Source of the DNA: JADKAV01 sp963818505
GTDB lineage: Bacteria > Actinomycetota > Actinomycetes > S36-B12 > UBA10799
NCBI GenBank assembly: GCA_963818505.1
Contig: CAWFSJ010000005.1
Coordinates: 62,001 to 126,000, forward strand
Length of the DNA: 64,000 nt
Direction of reading: 5' to 3'
Shown: piece after piece, positions 32,368 through 42,010 of the stretch
How positions within the stretch are numbered: the stretch's first letter is position 1
Layout: every line of letters starts with the position of its first letter
Notes under the pieces: generated by a model
The model's database searches: none
The model's input: the letters and a program-made list of their open reading frames with translations, nothing else
Told to the model about the DNA's origin: nothing
Program-made: the position numbers and the translations under genes

Positions 32368-35300
32368 TCAGTCCTTGAGAACGGACTCAATCAGACTACG
32401 CGCCCACTCGATCAGATCGTGGTCGGCCAGCGGTTTTGCGCCCAGTTCACGGCCACGGGGCACCGGCGCCAGGATCGTGCCCGAGGCGGCCTTGTAATGA
32501 CTGCCCGGGTAGAGCCGCGCCAAGCGCATGGTGCGGCTCTCCGCGAGGTGGGCGGGCGCGAACCGGACCCGCGTGGCGGCGGTGACGACCTCGGTCAGCC
32601 CGACAGATCGGGCCAGGATCCGCAGCCGGGCCACGTCGACCAGCACCTCAACGGGTCCGGGTGGCGGTCCGTAGCGGTCGGTCATCTCCGCGATGAACTC
32701 CGCGATCTGTTCCTCGGTGCTGGCCTGCGCCAAGGTCGTGTACGCCATGAGCCGCAACCGCTCGTCGGGAACGTAGTCATGCGGCAGATGCGCGTTCACC
32801 GGCAACTCGATGCGCACCTCCGGCAGTTCCTCTTCCTGTTCGCCGCGCACTGCTGCGAGGGCCTCACCCACCATGCGCACGTACAGGTCGAACCCGATGT
32901 TCGCGATGTGGCCGGACTGCTCGCCTCCGAGCAGGTTGCCAGCCCCGCGGATCTCGAGATCCTTCATGGCCACCGCCATTCCAGAGCCGAGGTCGGTGTG
33001 CGCGGCGATGGTCTCCAACCGATCGTGGGCGGTCTGCGTGAGGGGTTTCTCAGGCGGATACAGGAAGTAGGCGTAGGCACGGTCCCGGCCCCGGCCGACC
33101 CGACCGCGCAACTGGTGCAATTGGCTCAGCCCGAAGGTGTCTGCCCGGTCCACGATCAAGGTGTTGGCGTTGGGGATATCCATCCCGGATTCGACGATCG
33201 TGGTGCAGACCAGCACGTCGATGCGACCCTCCCAGAAGTCGACAACAGTCTGTTCCAACGCAGCCTCTGGCATCTGTCCGTGCGCGTAGGAGATTCGCGC
33301 CTCGGGCACAAGTTCGGCGAGCTTGTTGGTGACCCGGCCGATCGACTCGACCCGGTTGTGGATGAAGAAGATCTGCCCGTCGCGAAGCAACTCGCGGCGG
33401 ATGGCCGCCGAGATCTGCTTGTCGCTATAGGGGCCGACGAACGTGAGGACCGGGAGGCGGTCCTCCGGTGGGGTCTGAATTGTGGAGATCTCGCGGATGC
33501 CGGTCACGGCCATCTCCAAAGTCCGTGGGATGGGCGTGGCCGACATGCTCAGCACATCCACGGACGTGCGCAACGCCTTGATGTGCTCCTTGTGCTCGAC
33601 GCCGAAGCGCTGCTCCTCATCCACGATCAGCAGGCCCAGTTCGGGGATTCTGGTCTTCGGGCTCAGAAGCCTGTGGGTGGCGATCACCACATCCACCTTG
33701 CCGTCGGCAAGCCCGTCGAGTACCGCCCGCGCTTCGGCATCGCTCTGGAACCTCGAAAGAGCCTCGACACGGATAGGGAAGGATCCGTATCGCTGCGTGA
33801 ACGTCTTGTGGTGCTGCTTCACCAGCAGGGTGGTGGGCACCAGGACCGCCACTTGCTTTCCGTCCTGCACAGCCTTGAACGCCGCGCGGATCGCGATCTC
33901 GGTCTTGCCGAAACCCACGTCGCCGCAGACGAGGCGGTCCATCGGCACCGGCTTCATCATGTCGGCCTTGACCTCATCGATGGTCACCAGTTGATCGGGC
34001 GTCTCCTGGTACGGGAAGGCATCCTCCAACTCGCGCTGCCATGGGGTGTCCGGGCCGAACTCGAGGCCCTTCGTGGCCTGACGGGCCGCGTACAACTTCA
34101 CCAACTGGGCCGCGATCTCGCGCATCGCCCTGCGGGCCCTGGTCTTGGCCTTCTGCCAGTCGGCCCCACCGAGCCGGTGCACAGCCGGAGCCTCGCCGCC
34201 CACGTAGCGGGTGACCTGGTCGAGTTGGTCAGTGGGGACGTATAGGCGGTCGGCGGGCTGCCCACGCTTGCTGGCCGCGTACTCGACCACCAGGTATTCG
34301 CGCACGGCCCCGGCGACGGTCCGCTGGGTCATCTCGACGTAACGCCCGACTCCATGCTGTTGGTGCACGACGAAGTCGCCGGGCTTGAGCGTCAGTGGGT
34401 CGAGTGCCTTGCGCCGCTTGCTGGGCATCTTCGTGACCGTGGCGCTCGAGGCTCCGGTGATGTCGCGTTCGGTGAGCAGAACAAGCGCGTCGAGGCGCAG
34501 CCCGTGCTGAAGCCGGGCTTTGACAATGTGCACGACCGGGTCGAGGGTTCCTTCGGCACCGAGCCGGGCCGGAACGTCAAGGGCCGCCAACTGCTCTGCC
34601 AACCTCTGGGCTGGGCCCATGGCGCCCATCGTGACGACAACCGGAAGGCCCGCAGCCAACGCGACACGGACATCCGCGGCCAGGGCCGACACATCCCCGC
34701 GATAGGTGGGGACGGGCCGCAGTTGCTCGACCACAGAACCCAAGGTCCCGATTCCGCTGACGGGCAAGCCGTGCTGGGCCGCCTCGGCACCGAGCTCCTC
34801 GGTACTGCGGTACGCCGCCTGGCTCAGATCCAAAGGCACCGCGTTCCCGACGGCCGCGTTGTGCCAGCCCGCCTGCAGGAACTCCTCGGAGGTACGCACC
34901 ATATCGACGGCCCGCGCTGCGATCCGCTCCGGACCGATGTTGATGATCGGGGTGCCGGCAGGGATCAGTTCCAGCAACGTGATCATGCGATCTGCCAGCA
35001 CCGGCGCCAGCGACTCCATTCCCTCAACCGCACGGCCCTCGGACAGATCGGTAAGGACGTCCGCGATGTGCGGATGGCTGGCGGCCAACTTCTGCGCACG
35101 CGTGCGCACCGACTCGGTGAGCAGCAGTTCCCGGCAGACAGGTATGACCAGAGCGGAGTGGCGGTCGCCGATCGAACGCTGGTCGGAGACGGAGAAGTCG
35201 CGCATCTGGTCGACCTCGTCGCCGAAGAACTCCACGCGGGTGGGGTGCTCGTCGGTGGGTACGAACACGTCGACGATGCCGCCGCGGACGGCGAACTGAC

Positions 35301-35793
35301 CTCGACGTTCGACCATCGGGACCCGCTCGTAACCGGCGCGCACGAGACCTTCGATCACGGCGTCGAAACCGGGCTCGTCACCGGCGGACAACGTCTGAGG
35401 GCGCTCGTCGGCAAGATCGGCCGCGAAGGGTTGCATCAAGGCGCGGATCGGGACCAGCAACACATCTGGCAACCTGCCGTCGACCAGTTCGGCGATGATG
35501 GCCGTGCGTCGCCCCACAGTTTCAGCGGTCGGACTCAGGCGCTCGTGCGGGAGGGTCTCCCACGCCGGGAACACCGCGGCCGTGCGCCCCAGGTCCTCCA
35601 GCGCGTCGCGCAGTTCCCCGGCCTGTCGACCAGTCGCCGTGACCGCAACCAACGGACCCGAAATCCCAGCTAGTACAAGTGACTCCGCGCCCGGGGTCAC
35701 CGACAATTCGGCGCTACCGGCAGGCAGGTCCCGCACCCATTCGGCAACCTCGGGCAGGTCGCAGATCAGGCTCACGACGTTGGAAAGAATCAC
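32368..35793 (-). CDS. mfd: Transcription-repair coupling factor Mfd
   Basis: A 1141-residue ATP-dependent translocase that removes stalled RNA polymerase and recruits UvrA. Architecture in order: UvrB-like damage-recognition region (about 1-350), CarD-like RNA-polymerase-interacting domain (LKPGDFVVHQQHGVGRYVEM near 465-490), helicase domain with Walker A GDVGFGKTE near 623 and DEEQ box near 724, the relay TRG motif (QLHQLRGRVGRGRDRAYAY), and the C-terminal TRCF domain. Full length, no damage seen. The start codon is GTG. Overlaps nothing; ends two bases before the start of the lipoprotein gene. Confidence 0.98.
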   Translation of the reverse strand: MILSNVVSLICDLPEVAEWVRDLPAGSAELSVTPGAESLVLAGISGPLVAVTATGRQAGELRDALEDLGRTAAVFPAWETLPHERLSPTAETVGRRTAIIAELVDGRLPDVLLVPIRALMQPFAADLADERPQTLSAGDEPGFDAVIEGLVRAGYERVPMVERRGQFAVRGGIVDVFVPTDEHPTRVEFFGDEVDQMRDFSVSDQRSIGDRHSALVIPVCRELLLTESVRTRAQKLAASHPHIADVLTDLSEGRAVEGMESLAPVLADRMITLLELIPAGTPIINIGPERIAARAVDMVRTSEEFLQAGWHNAAVGNAVPLDLSQAAYRSTEELGAEAAQHGLPVSGIGTLGSVVEQLRPVPTYRGDVSALAADVRVALAAGLPVVVTMGAMGPAQRLAEQLAALDVPARLGAEGTLDPVVHIVKARLQHGLRLDALVLLTERDITGASSATVTKMPSKRRKALDPLTLKPGDFVVHQQHGVGRYVEMTQRTVAGAVREYLVVEYAASKRGQPADRLYVPTDQLDQVTRYVGGEAPAVHRLGGADWQKAKTRARRAMREIAAQLVKLYAARQATKGLEFGPDTPWQRELEDAFPYQETPDQLVTIDEVKADMMKPVPMDRLVCGDVGFGKTEIAIRAAFKAVQDGKQVAVLVPTTLLVKQHHKTFTQRYGSFPIRVEALSRFQSDAEARAVLDGLADGKVDVVIATHRLLSPKTRIPELGLLIVDEEQRFGVEHKEHIKALRTSVDVLSMSATPIPRTLEMAVTGIREISTIQTPPEDRLPVLTFVGPYSDKQISAAIRRELLRDGQIFFIHNRVESIGRVTNKLAELVPEARISYAHGQMPEAALEQTVVDFWEGRIDVLVCTTIVESGMDIPNANTLIVDRADTFGLSQLHQLRGRVGRGRDRAYAYFLYPPEKPLTQTAHDRLETIAAHTDLGSGMAVAMKDLEIRGAGNLLGGEQSGHIANIGFDLYVRMVGEALAAVRGEQEEELPEVRIELPVNAHLPHDYVPDERLRLMAYTTLAQASTEEQIAEFIAEMTDRYGPPPGPVEVLVDVARLRILARSVGLTEVVTAATRVRFAPAHLAESRTMRLARLYPGSHYKAASGTILAPVPRGRELGAKPLADHDLIEWARSLIESVLKD

Positions 35794-35852
35794 TACTTCA
35801 ATCTACGTCGCCCGCGACGTGCGCCCCGTGGCCCGGTCAGGGGCCGTCCGGT

Positions 35853-36653
35853 TCAGGACCGGACGTAGTCGATGACCTCGGGTCGCGCGATCACGATGTC
35901 GTCGACCCACGGCGGGCGCTTGTTGAACTCGATGGTGCGACCGTCGAGGTGGGTGGCGATCATGCCGTGGTCGATGGCCACCGCCAAGGGGGCTGCAGCG
36001 TCCCATTCCCAGAAGCCACCCTCATTGACGTAACCGTCGACACGGCCGGAAAGGATCTCCCCCACCTTCGCGCCGGCCGAGCCCACGTACACGAACTCCA
36101 CGCCGTGGTCGGTCAATCCGTCGGCCGCGAGGCGCGCTGCGATCTCGTCGGTCCGGGCCACGAAGTTCTCCGGCGGCCGGGACCGGGACACGACGATGCG
36201 CAGCGCACGGCCAGCCAGCGGTTCCACACTGGCATCGCCGGGCTCACCGGTGACGAACACCGCCTCTTGGGCGGGCAGGCTGAAGGCCGCAGCGCTGAAG
36301 CCACTCCCGGGCGCGCTGCGGTCCCACAGACTGATCTGCACGGCCCAGTCGTGACGGCCCTGGCTGTACTCACTCGTCCCGTCCAGCGGGTCGATGATCC
36401 AGACCCTGTCCGCCGCATCGCGGTCGTGGGAGTCCTTGGCCTCCTCGGAAAGGACCGCGTCCGCCGGACGGTGCCGCAGCAGTTCAGCGGCCAGAAAGGT
36501 CTGGGATGCAGCGTCGCCTGCGTCCTTGAGTTCCTTGCGCCGGGCCTTGTCGCCCGGATCCACCGGGCCGAAGTCCGCCCGCAGGTCGAGTAGCAGCCTT
36601 CCCGCGGCCAGGCTGAGCTCCTTGGCCAATGCAGCGTCGGTTAGTTCATTCAT
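35853..36653 (-). CDS. CysQ-like 3'(2'),5'-bisphosphate nucleotidase (inositol monophosphatase family)
   Basis: A 266-residue Mg-dependent phosphatase of the IMPase/FBPase superfamily. Metal-binding motifs: glutamate in VLSEEAKDS, WIIDPLDGTSEYSQG near residue 88, and the late WEWDAAAPLAVA. The two glutamates and the SEY after DGT fit CysQ, which recycles PAP from sulfate assimilation, better than SuhB. Substrate could also be another phosphomonoester. A sulfur-metabolism role fits the sulfonate-type genes elsewhere in the window but they are not linked. Confidence 0.85.
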   Translation of the reverse strand: MNELTDAALAKELSLAAGRLLLDLRADFGPVDPGDKARRKELKDAGDAASQTFLAAELLRHRPADAVLSEEAKDSHDRDAADRVWIIDPLDGTSEYSQGRHDWAVQISLWDRSAPGSGFSAAAFSLPAQEAVFVTGEPGDASVEPLAGRALRIVVSRSRPPENFVARTDEIAARLAADGLTDHGVEFVYVGSAGAKVGEILSGRVDGYVNEGGFWEWDAAAPLAVAIDHGMIATHLDGRTIEFNKRPPWVDDIVIARPEVIDYVRS

Positions 36654-36662
36654 GCCTAAGCC

Positions 36663-37244
36663 CTATCTGTTGAATCGCGATTGTGTCGCCTCCAGCCCGT
36701 TGGCCATGAGGTACTCCGTGGCGTCCGCGGCCTCGGCGACCATGACGCCGACCTCTTCGCGCTCAACCGACCGGAAGTCCGACAGAAGGTAGTCGGCTGG
36801 GTCCTGGCGACCTTGCGGCCTGCCCACCCCACACCGGATCCTGAAGAACTCGCCATCTCCGAGGGACTTGCGCAGACTGCGCAGACCGTTGTGGCCGTTG
36901 TCCCCGCCCCCGTACTTGATTCGCAGCGCCCCCAGCGGGATGTCCAGTTCGTCGTGGACAACCACCAGGCGGTCAGCCTTGGTGAAGTCCAGTGCGGCTT
37001 TGACCGGCCCACCGCTCTCGTTCATGAACGAGCGCGACTTGAGCAGGACGACCCGGCAGTGTGCGGGCTGTCCGACGAACGCATGGGCCTCGGCGGTGTC
37101 CGCATGGGCACGTCGGTGCTTGGCGAATTGCACGCCCAACCGCGATGCCATCTCCTCGACCACGAGGTACCCGACGTTGTGCCGGGTGCGCTCGTAACGG
37201 GGTCCGGGGTTGCCCAGCCCCACCACCAGCCAGGTGGCCGTCAC
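36663..37244 (-). CDS. pth: Peptidyl-tRNA hydrolase
   Basis: Releases peptidyl-tRNAs dropped from ribosomes. The 193-residue protein has the start WLVVGLGNPGPRYERTRHNVGY with the catalytic histidine in RHNVG (residue 23 or so), FMNESGGPV and VVHDELDIPLGALRIKYGGGDNGHNGLRS. Normal length. The GTG start overlaps the rplY stop by four bases (GTGA); the pair rplY-pth is a conserved translation operon. Confidence 0.97.
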   Translation of the reverse strand: MTATWLVVGLGNPGPRYERTRHNVGYLVVEEMASRLGVQFAKHRRAHADTAEAHAFVGQPAHCRVVLLKSRSFMNESGGPVKAALDFTKADRLVVVHDELDIPLGALRIKYGGGDNGHNGLRSLRKSLGDGEFFRIRCGVGRPQGRQDPADYLLSDFRSVEREEVGVMVAEAADATEYLMANGLEATQSRFNR

Positions 37245-37819
37245 TCCTCGGCGGACCCTTCGGCAGACTCGCCTTCTGCGCCCTCGGCCTCGGCCGCGGC
37301 GTCCTCCGCAGCATCTTCGGCAGCAGCCGCCGCAGCCGCAGCCTCGGCCTGGGCCTTGACCTCAGCCTCGAGGCGCTCGACAGCAGCCTCGACCACGGTT
37401 GTCGCGTCAGCACCGTCGGCGAGCATCTCGCTGACGATGTCGGCCAGTGCGATCGGGTCGAGTTCCTTCTCGATGGCCACAGCCTCGGCCCTTGTGACGG
37501 CCTCGGCCTCGACCTGCCGGGCCTTCAGCGCTGCCCTGTCCAGAGCCACGAGGTCGAGGTGCTTCAGCTTGTTGCGCACGGGGTCACGCTGAATGTCGCG
37601 GGGGGCGGTGGGGATCACATCGCTGTCGATGTCGATCTCGAGGATGACCTTGGGCTGCTTCAGCGCCTGGGTCAGGTCGTGATCGTCCAGGCTCACATGG
37701 CGGGGGGCTTCGCCGTCGCCGTAGAGCACTGCCGGTACCTGGCCTTCGCGGCGCAGTCGCCGAGCGGCACCCTTACCGAAGTCGGTGCGCGTGAGCGCGG
37801 TCAAACGGATCTCTGCCAT
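37241..37819 (-). CDS. rplY: 50S ribosomal protein L25/general stress protein Ctc
   Basis: A 192-residue 5S-rRNA-binding protein of the long (TL5/Ctc) form. Residues 1-95 form the L25 domain (TRTDFGKGAARRLRREGQVPAVLYG), followed by the TL5 C-terminal domain and a long alanine/glutamate tail (about 45 residues of A, E, G). The ATG at 37819 with GGGAGG upstream is the start. The acidic low-complexity tail is common in actinobacterial L25. Two palindromic elements lie upstream. Confidence 0.95.
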   Translation of the reverse strand: MAEIRLTALTRTDFGKGAARRLRREGQVPAVLYGDGEAPRHVSLDDHDLTQALKQPKVILEIDIDSDVIPTAPRDIQRDPVRNKLKHLDLVALDRAALKARQVEAEAVTRAEAVAIEKELDPIALADIVSEMLADGADATTVVEAAVERLEAEVKAQAEAAAAAAAAEDAAEDAAAEAEGAEGESAEGSAEE

Positions 37820-37978
37820 GGGGACCTCCCGGGTCGTGTTGAACAAGGACCACCGGAAGGGCTCGTCGATAACGGGGCCACGTTGGGCCACCCTCGCCGG
37901 GCGTCAGACCCAGTGTACCTGCGAGGTGGACGCAGCCCGCCCGGGGCGGCCAGAATCGCCGGGCCGGTTGTGGTCCTG

Positions 37979-38046
37979 GTTAGAGGTTGTCGTCCTGGTT
38001 AGCGAATCCACGCGTGTTTTCGCTAACGAACCGCACAACCTCTAAC
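37979..38046. repeat. 68-bp palindromic element, copy 8
   Basis: Outer and inner arms are exact; middle segments are CGTCCTG (left) and GAACCGC (right); loop TCCACGCGTGTT. The flanks are in reversed order compared with copies 2-7: TCCTG on the left and GCGGG on the right. Read on the minus strand it closely resembles copies 2-5. Confidence 0.95.
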
Positions 38047-38101
38047 GCGGGCGGTTCGGGGCCGAGTGGCGGCCGCCGCTGCACCCTCGTGAGGCGTCCT
38101 G

Positions 38102-38169
38102 GTTAGAGGTTGTCGTCCTGGTTAGCGAATCCACGCGTGTTTTCGCTAACGAACCGCACAACCTCTAAC
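38102..38169. repeat. 68-bp palindromic element, copy 9
   Basis: Identical to copy 8, 123 bp away. After each copy comes GCGGGCGGTTCGGGGCCGA; after copy 9 this leads into the stop of prs at 38191, showing duplication in place. The 37820-38190 gap otherwise shows nothing recognisable. Confidence 0.95.
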
Positions 38170-38190
38170 GCGGGCGGTTCGGGGCCGACA

Positions 38191-39162
38191 TCAGCCTTCG
38201 AACAGGCTCGTCACAGACCCGTCCTTGAACACCTCGGTGATCGCGCGGGCGATCATCGGGGCGATCGGCAAGACGGTCAGCTTGTCGAAGCGGCGCTCGC
38301 TGGGGATCGGCAGGGTATCGGTGACGATCACCTCGGTGATGCGGGAGTTCTTCAGGCGTTCGGTCGCGGGGTCGCTGAGCACGCCGTGAGTGGCGGTCAC
38401 TACAACCTCCGCAGCGCCCTGGTCGAAAAGGGTCTCGGCTGCTTTGGTGATGGTTCCACCGGTGTCGATCATGTCGTCCACGACGACACACACCCGGTCC
38501 TCCACCTCACCCACGACCTCAAGCACCGACACCTGGTTCGGCACGTTCGGGTCGCGGCGCTTGTGGATGATCGCCAGCGGAGAACCGAGGATGTCGGTCC
38601 AACGCTCGGCCACCCGCACCCGCCCGGCGTCCGGGGAGACGATGGTGATCCGCTCACGATCGACGTTGGCCGCCACGTACTCCGACAGGATGGGCAGAGC
38701 GAAAAGGTGGTCCAACGGGCCGTCGAAGAAACCCTGGATCTGCGACGTGTGAAGATCCACGGCCATCATCCGGTCGGCGCCGGCCGTGGCGAACAGGTTG
38801 GCCATGAGGCGGGCGGTGATGGGCTCGCGACCGCGGTGTTTCTTGTCCTGGCGGGCGTACCCGTAGAACGGGGCGATGACCGTGATGCGCTTGGCCGACG
38901 CTCGCTTGAGCGCGTCAACCATGATCAACTGCTCCATGATCGACTTGTTCAAGGGCTCGGCATGCGCCTGGAGGACGAACGCATCACTACCACGCACGCT
39001 CTCCTCGAACCGCACGAAGATCTCGCCGTTGGCGAAGTCGTAAATCTTCGTCGGAGACACCTCGCAGCCCAGTTCAGCAGCAATCTGCTCGGCAAGTTCA
39101 GGGTGGGAGCGCCCCGAGAAGAGCATCAGCTTCTTCTGCGACGGTGTAATCAGCTCAGACAC
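38191..39162 (-). CDS. prs: Ribose-phosphate pyrophosphokinase
   Basis: Makes PRPP from ribose-5-phosphate and ATP for nucleotide, His and Trp synthesis. The 323-residue protein has the flexible-loop region YARQDKKHRGREPITA, the metal/ATP site DLHTSQIQGFF and the PRPP-binding loop VVVDDMIDTGGTITKA near residue 222. Normal length. The GTG start has AAAGGGG upstream. It lies 78 bp downstream of glmU on the same strand, a conserved pairing. Confidence 0.97.
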   Translation of the reverse strand: MSELITPSQKKLMLFSGRSHPELAEQIAAELGCEVSPTKIYDFANGEIFVRFEESVRGSDAFVLQAHAEPLNKSIMEQLIMVDALKRASAKRITVIAPFYGYARQDKKHRGREPITARLMANLFATAGADRMMAVDLHTSQIQGFFDGPLDHLFALPILSEYVAANVDRERITIVSPDAGRVRVAERWTDILGSPLAIIHKRRDPNVPNQVSVLEVVGEVEDRVCVVVDDMIDTGGTITKAAETLFDQGAAEVVVTATHGVLSDPATERLKNSRITEVIVTDTLPIPSERRFDKLTVLPIAPMIARAITEVFKDGSVTSLFEG

Positions 39163-39240
39163 GTGCGAGCCCCTTTAGGCCAATGTCCAACAGGATCGCC
39201 ATCAGCCTAACGGCACGCGTTCGACGGCAAGTGGCGAAGG

Positions 39241-40662
39241 TCAGGATTGGTCGGGTTCTGCCTGCTCGGCAGCCTGAGCGGACGCCGAACCGGGTCGTTT
39301 TGCCCGGACCCAGCCAGCCAGGTTGCGCTGCCGTGCCCTGCCCACGGCCAATTCCCCGGCCGCCACATCCTCAGTGATCACCGATCCCGCAGCAGTGTAA
39401 GCGCCGTCGCCCACCGTGATCGGGGCCACCAACATGCTGTCCGATCCGATCCGAACCTGCTTGCCGATGACGGTCCGGTGTTTGGCCACCCCGTCGTAGT
39501 TCACGAAGATCGTGGCCGCGCCGATGTTGGTGCCCTCGCCGATCTCCGCGTCGCCGACATAGGACAGATGGGGCACCTTGGCCCCCTGCCCGACGATCGC
39601 GTTCTTGATCTCGACGAAGGCCCCGGCCTTACTGGCGGTCAGCAGTCGCGTGCCAGGACGCAGGTACGTGAAAGGCCCGACGTTTGCCCCGGGTCCCACC
39701 TCAGCGGCGAGAACATGCGACTTCAGCACCGTCGCACCTTGCCCAACCACCGAGTCGATCAAGGTGGTGTCGGGCCCGATCACGGCGCCGCTGGCCACGG
39801 TCGTGGCACCGGACAGATGACTGTTGCGTCGCACCACCGCGTCCGGCTCAAGGACCACATCCGCCTCAATCCAGGTGGTGGCGGGGTCCTCAATTGTCAC
39901 GCCCTCGCGCATCCAGCGTTCGGCGACCCGTTGACGTAGAACCGCCCCGGCCGCGGCGAGTTGGACACGGTCGTTGATCCCGTGGATCTCGTCGGGGTCC
40001 TCGGTGATGTGGGCGGCAACGGGCTGACCCTGCTCGACGAGCCAGCCGATGACGTCGGTCAGGTACTCCTCACCCTGTGCGTTGTGGCTGGTCAGGTGGG
40101 CCAGGCCCTCGCGTAGCGCGTCTGCCGCGAACAGGTAAAGGCCGCTGTTGATCTCGTCGATGGTCAACTCGTCGGAGGAGGCGTCCTTGTGCTCGACGAT
40201 CCGGCGCACACCGCTGTCGTCGCGAACGATCCGGCCATAGCCCGTCGGGTCCTCCAAACGGGCTGTCAATACGGTGGCCGCCGCACCTGATGCCGCATGC
40301 TGATCGGCCAGCGCGCTCAGCGTCGCCCCGGTGAGCAGGGGGGTGTCACCTGCCAGGACCATGACGGTCGTGGCGGCGTCGGGCACGGCCGGCATGGCTT
40401 GCTTGACCGCGTCCCCAGTGCCACGCATCTGTTCCTGGACCGCGGTTCTGGCGCGCGGTTCCACTGCGTGAAGGTATTCAGTCACGGCTTCGCGCTGATG
40501 CCCCACAACAACCACGACGTCACTGAACTGCGCGTCCCGCAGGGCCCGCAGGACATGTCCGAGCAACGGCTCCCCCGCGACCTTGTGCAGAACCTTCGCC
40601 GTGTGCGACTTCATCCGGGTCCCGAGTCCGGCCGCGAGAACGATGGCAACTGGGTGGTCCAC
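39241..40662 (-). CDS. glmU: Bifunctional GlmU: UDP-GlcNAc pyrophosphorylase / GlcN-1-P acetyltransferase
   Basis: Makes UDP-GlcNAc for peptidoglycan. The 473-residue protein has an N-terminal uridyltransferase domain (VLAAGLGTRMKSHTAKVLHKV; EQMRGTGDAV; LAGDTPLL) and a C-terminal left-handed beta-helix acetyltransferase (repeated hexapeptides such as VIGPDTTLIDSV; catalytic region FVNYDGVAKHRTVIG). The short C-terminal tail is rich in Ala/Glu. The GTG at 40662 gives MDHPVAIVLAAG. It is divergent from the DMT transporter gene over 81 bp. Confidence 0.96.
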   Translation of the reverse strand: MDHPVAIVLAAGLGTRMKSHTAKVLHKVAGEPLLGHVLRALRDAQFSDVVVVVGHQREAVTEYLHAVEPRARTAVQEQMRGTGDAVKQAMPAVPDAATTVMVLAGDTPLLTGATLSALADQHAASGAAATVLTARLEDPTGYGRIVRDDSGVRRIVEHKDASSDELTIDEINSGLYLFAADALREGLAHLTSHNAQGEEYLTDVIGWLVEQGQPVAAHITEDPDEIHGINDRVQLAAAGAVLRQRVAERWMREGVTIEDPATTWIEADVVLEPDAVVRRNSHLSGATTVASGAVIGPDTTLIDSVVGQGATVLKSHVLAAEVGPGANVGPFTYLRPGTRLLTASKAGAFVEIKNAIVGQGAKVPHLSYVGDAEIGEGTNIGAATIFVNYDGVAKHRTVIGKQVRIGSDSMLVAPITVGDGAYTAAGSVITEDVAAGELAVGRARQRNLAGWVRAKRPGSASAQAAEQAEPDQS

Positions 40663-40743
40663 GAGCCGAAGTGTAGTAGCGCCAGACGCCTGGTAACCGA
40701 CCGTGCAGGCAGACCCGGCAGCAGTCACCCGCACAATTGCCCC

Positions 40744-41718
40744 ATGCCTTCCCACGCGGAAACGGATCGCCGTCACCGCCTGACGACGTTCATCGCCGCG
40801 CTCGTCGTCGGGGCGCTTGTGGCTTGGCAGTCGCGCATCAATGGCGAGCTTGCCGAACGGGTCGGCGGCGGTTTCCTTGCAGCGGCCATCAGTTTCGGGA
40901 CGGGGCTGGTAATGGTCGCGGTGATCGTCGCGGCGCGCAAGGACCTGCGGACGTCCGTCGGGCGGATCCCGGCCGCGATCCGGGCAGGCGGGCTGCGACC
41001 CTGGCACCTGCTCGGCGGCCTGGGTGGCGCCTGGTTGGTCACGACCCAGGGCTTGGTGGTGACGGTCGTTGGGGTCACGATCTTCACCATCTCGGTAGTG
41101 GCCGGCCAGGTGAGTGGCTCCCTGTTCGTGGACCGCGCGGGACTGAGCCCGGCAGGCAGGATGCCCGTTACTCGCAACCGGGCCGTCGCCGCGCTGATCG
41201 CGTTGTGCGCCGTGGCTGTTGCCGGAGTACAAGGAGGACAGTTCGGCCTTTCCCTCGTGGTGCTTCTGGCGGTTTCGGCAGGCTTGGGGATCTCAGTACA
41301 ACAGGCGATCAACGCGCGGGTGGCCGTCGCGACGCACCAGCCGTTGGCAGCCACGCTGGTCAACTTCATCGTGGGTTTCACCGCCCTTGCCCTGGTGTGC
41401 ATCACCCTGCTGGCCACAGGCGTGACCACGTTCGCCGGTTGGCCGACCCAATGGTGGCTCTACCTCGGCGGACCGATCGGGGTGACGTTCATCGCGCTGG
41501 CGGCGTGGGCGGTCCGGCGGGTCGGGGTGCTCGTCTTCGGGCTGCTGTCCATCGGTGGGCAGCTGCTGGGATCGGTGGCCATGGACCTGATCGCGCCGAC
41601 CGGGCAGACGGCTCTGGGATGGCTGCAGTGGCTAGGGCTGGTCTTGATCGCCGCCGCCGTTCTGCTCGCGACCATGCCGCAGGACCGCTTCGCCTGGGCG
41701 GCCCTGCGGCGGTCGTGA
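40744..41718 (+). CDS. DMT-superfamily transporter (YdcZ/DUF606-like)
   Basis: A 324-residue membrane protein of about ten hydrophobic segments arranged as two similar halves, each opening with a pattern like ALVVGALVAWQSRINGELAERVGGGFLAAAISF and GISVQQAINARVAVATHQPLAATLVNFIVGF. The N/Q-rich first helix and repeats are characteristic of the YdcZ (DUF606) branch of the drug/metabolite transporter superfamily. Substrate unknown. The ATG at 40744 is the likely start because upstream frame is antisense to glmU. Confidence 0.85.
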   Translation: MPSHAETDRRHRLTTFIAALVVGALVAWQSRINGELAERVGGGFLAAAISFGTGLVMVAVIVAARKDLRTSVGRIPAAIRAGGLRPWHLLGGLGGAWLVTTQGLVVTVVGVTIFTISVVAGQVSGSLFVDRAGLSPAGRMPVTRNRAVAALIALCAVAVAGVQGGQFGLSLVVLLAVSAGLGISVQQAINARVAVATHQPLAATLVNFIVGFTALALVCITLLATGVTTFAGWPTQWWLYLGGPIGVTFIALAAWAVRRVGVLVFGLLSIGGQLLGSVAMDLIAPTGQTALGWLQWLGLVLIAAAVLLATMPQDRFAWAALRRS

Positions 41719-41761
41719 ACTCGGCGACTCACCGGGCCACCGCGCGTTGGGTGGGGCTCGT

Positions 41762-41805
41762 GCAGTTGGTTGATGCTCGTCGGGCGACGGACCTCAACCA
41801 ACTGC
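41762..41805. other. Nested inverted repeat in a convergent intergenic region
   Basis: GCAGTTGGTTGA (41762-41773) and TCAACCAACTGC (41794-41805) are perfect 12-bp arms; between them CGTCG and CGACG form an inner 5-bp stem. CTCAACCAAC recurs at 41812-41821. It sits between the DMT transporter gene (+) and tRNA-Gln (-), so a bidirectional terminator is possible although there is no T-tract. Confidence 0.6.
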
Positions 41806-41874
41806 CCGAACCTCAACCAACGGGTCTCGGCGCCGCTTGCCGTTGCCCACCAGCCAACCGGAAGAACCGCAAAG

Positions 41875-41946
41875 CTCCCCGCCCAGGACTCGAACCTGGA
41901 ACGACTGGACCAAAACCAGTTGTGTTGCCGATTACACCAACGGGGA
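41875..41946 (-). tRNA. tRNA-Gln (anticodon UUG)
   Basis: Minus-strand cloverleaf: acceptor TCCCCGT pairs with GCGGGGA, anticodon stem ACTGG/CCAGT around loop TTTTGGT (anticodon TTG), T-arm CCAGG-TTCGAGT-CCTGG. Discriminator G; CCA is not encoded. Its processing end faces the ispE region. Confidence 0.95.
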
Positions 41947-42010
41947 ATGCCTCTCGAGGATATCGCGGCGCCCTCGCCCGCCAATCGCTGCTGCGGCGTA
42001 CCCTCAGAGC

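Noticed and set aside
35679..36593. Plus-strand frame over the CysQ-like gene
   Set aside because: It is antisense to a gene with intact catalytic motifs and has no motif of its own.
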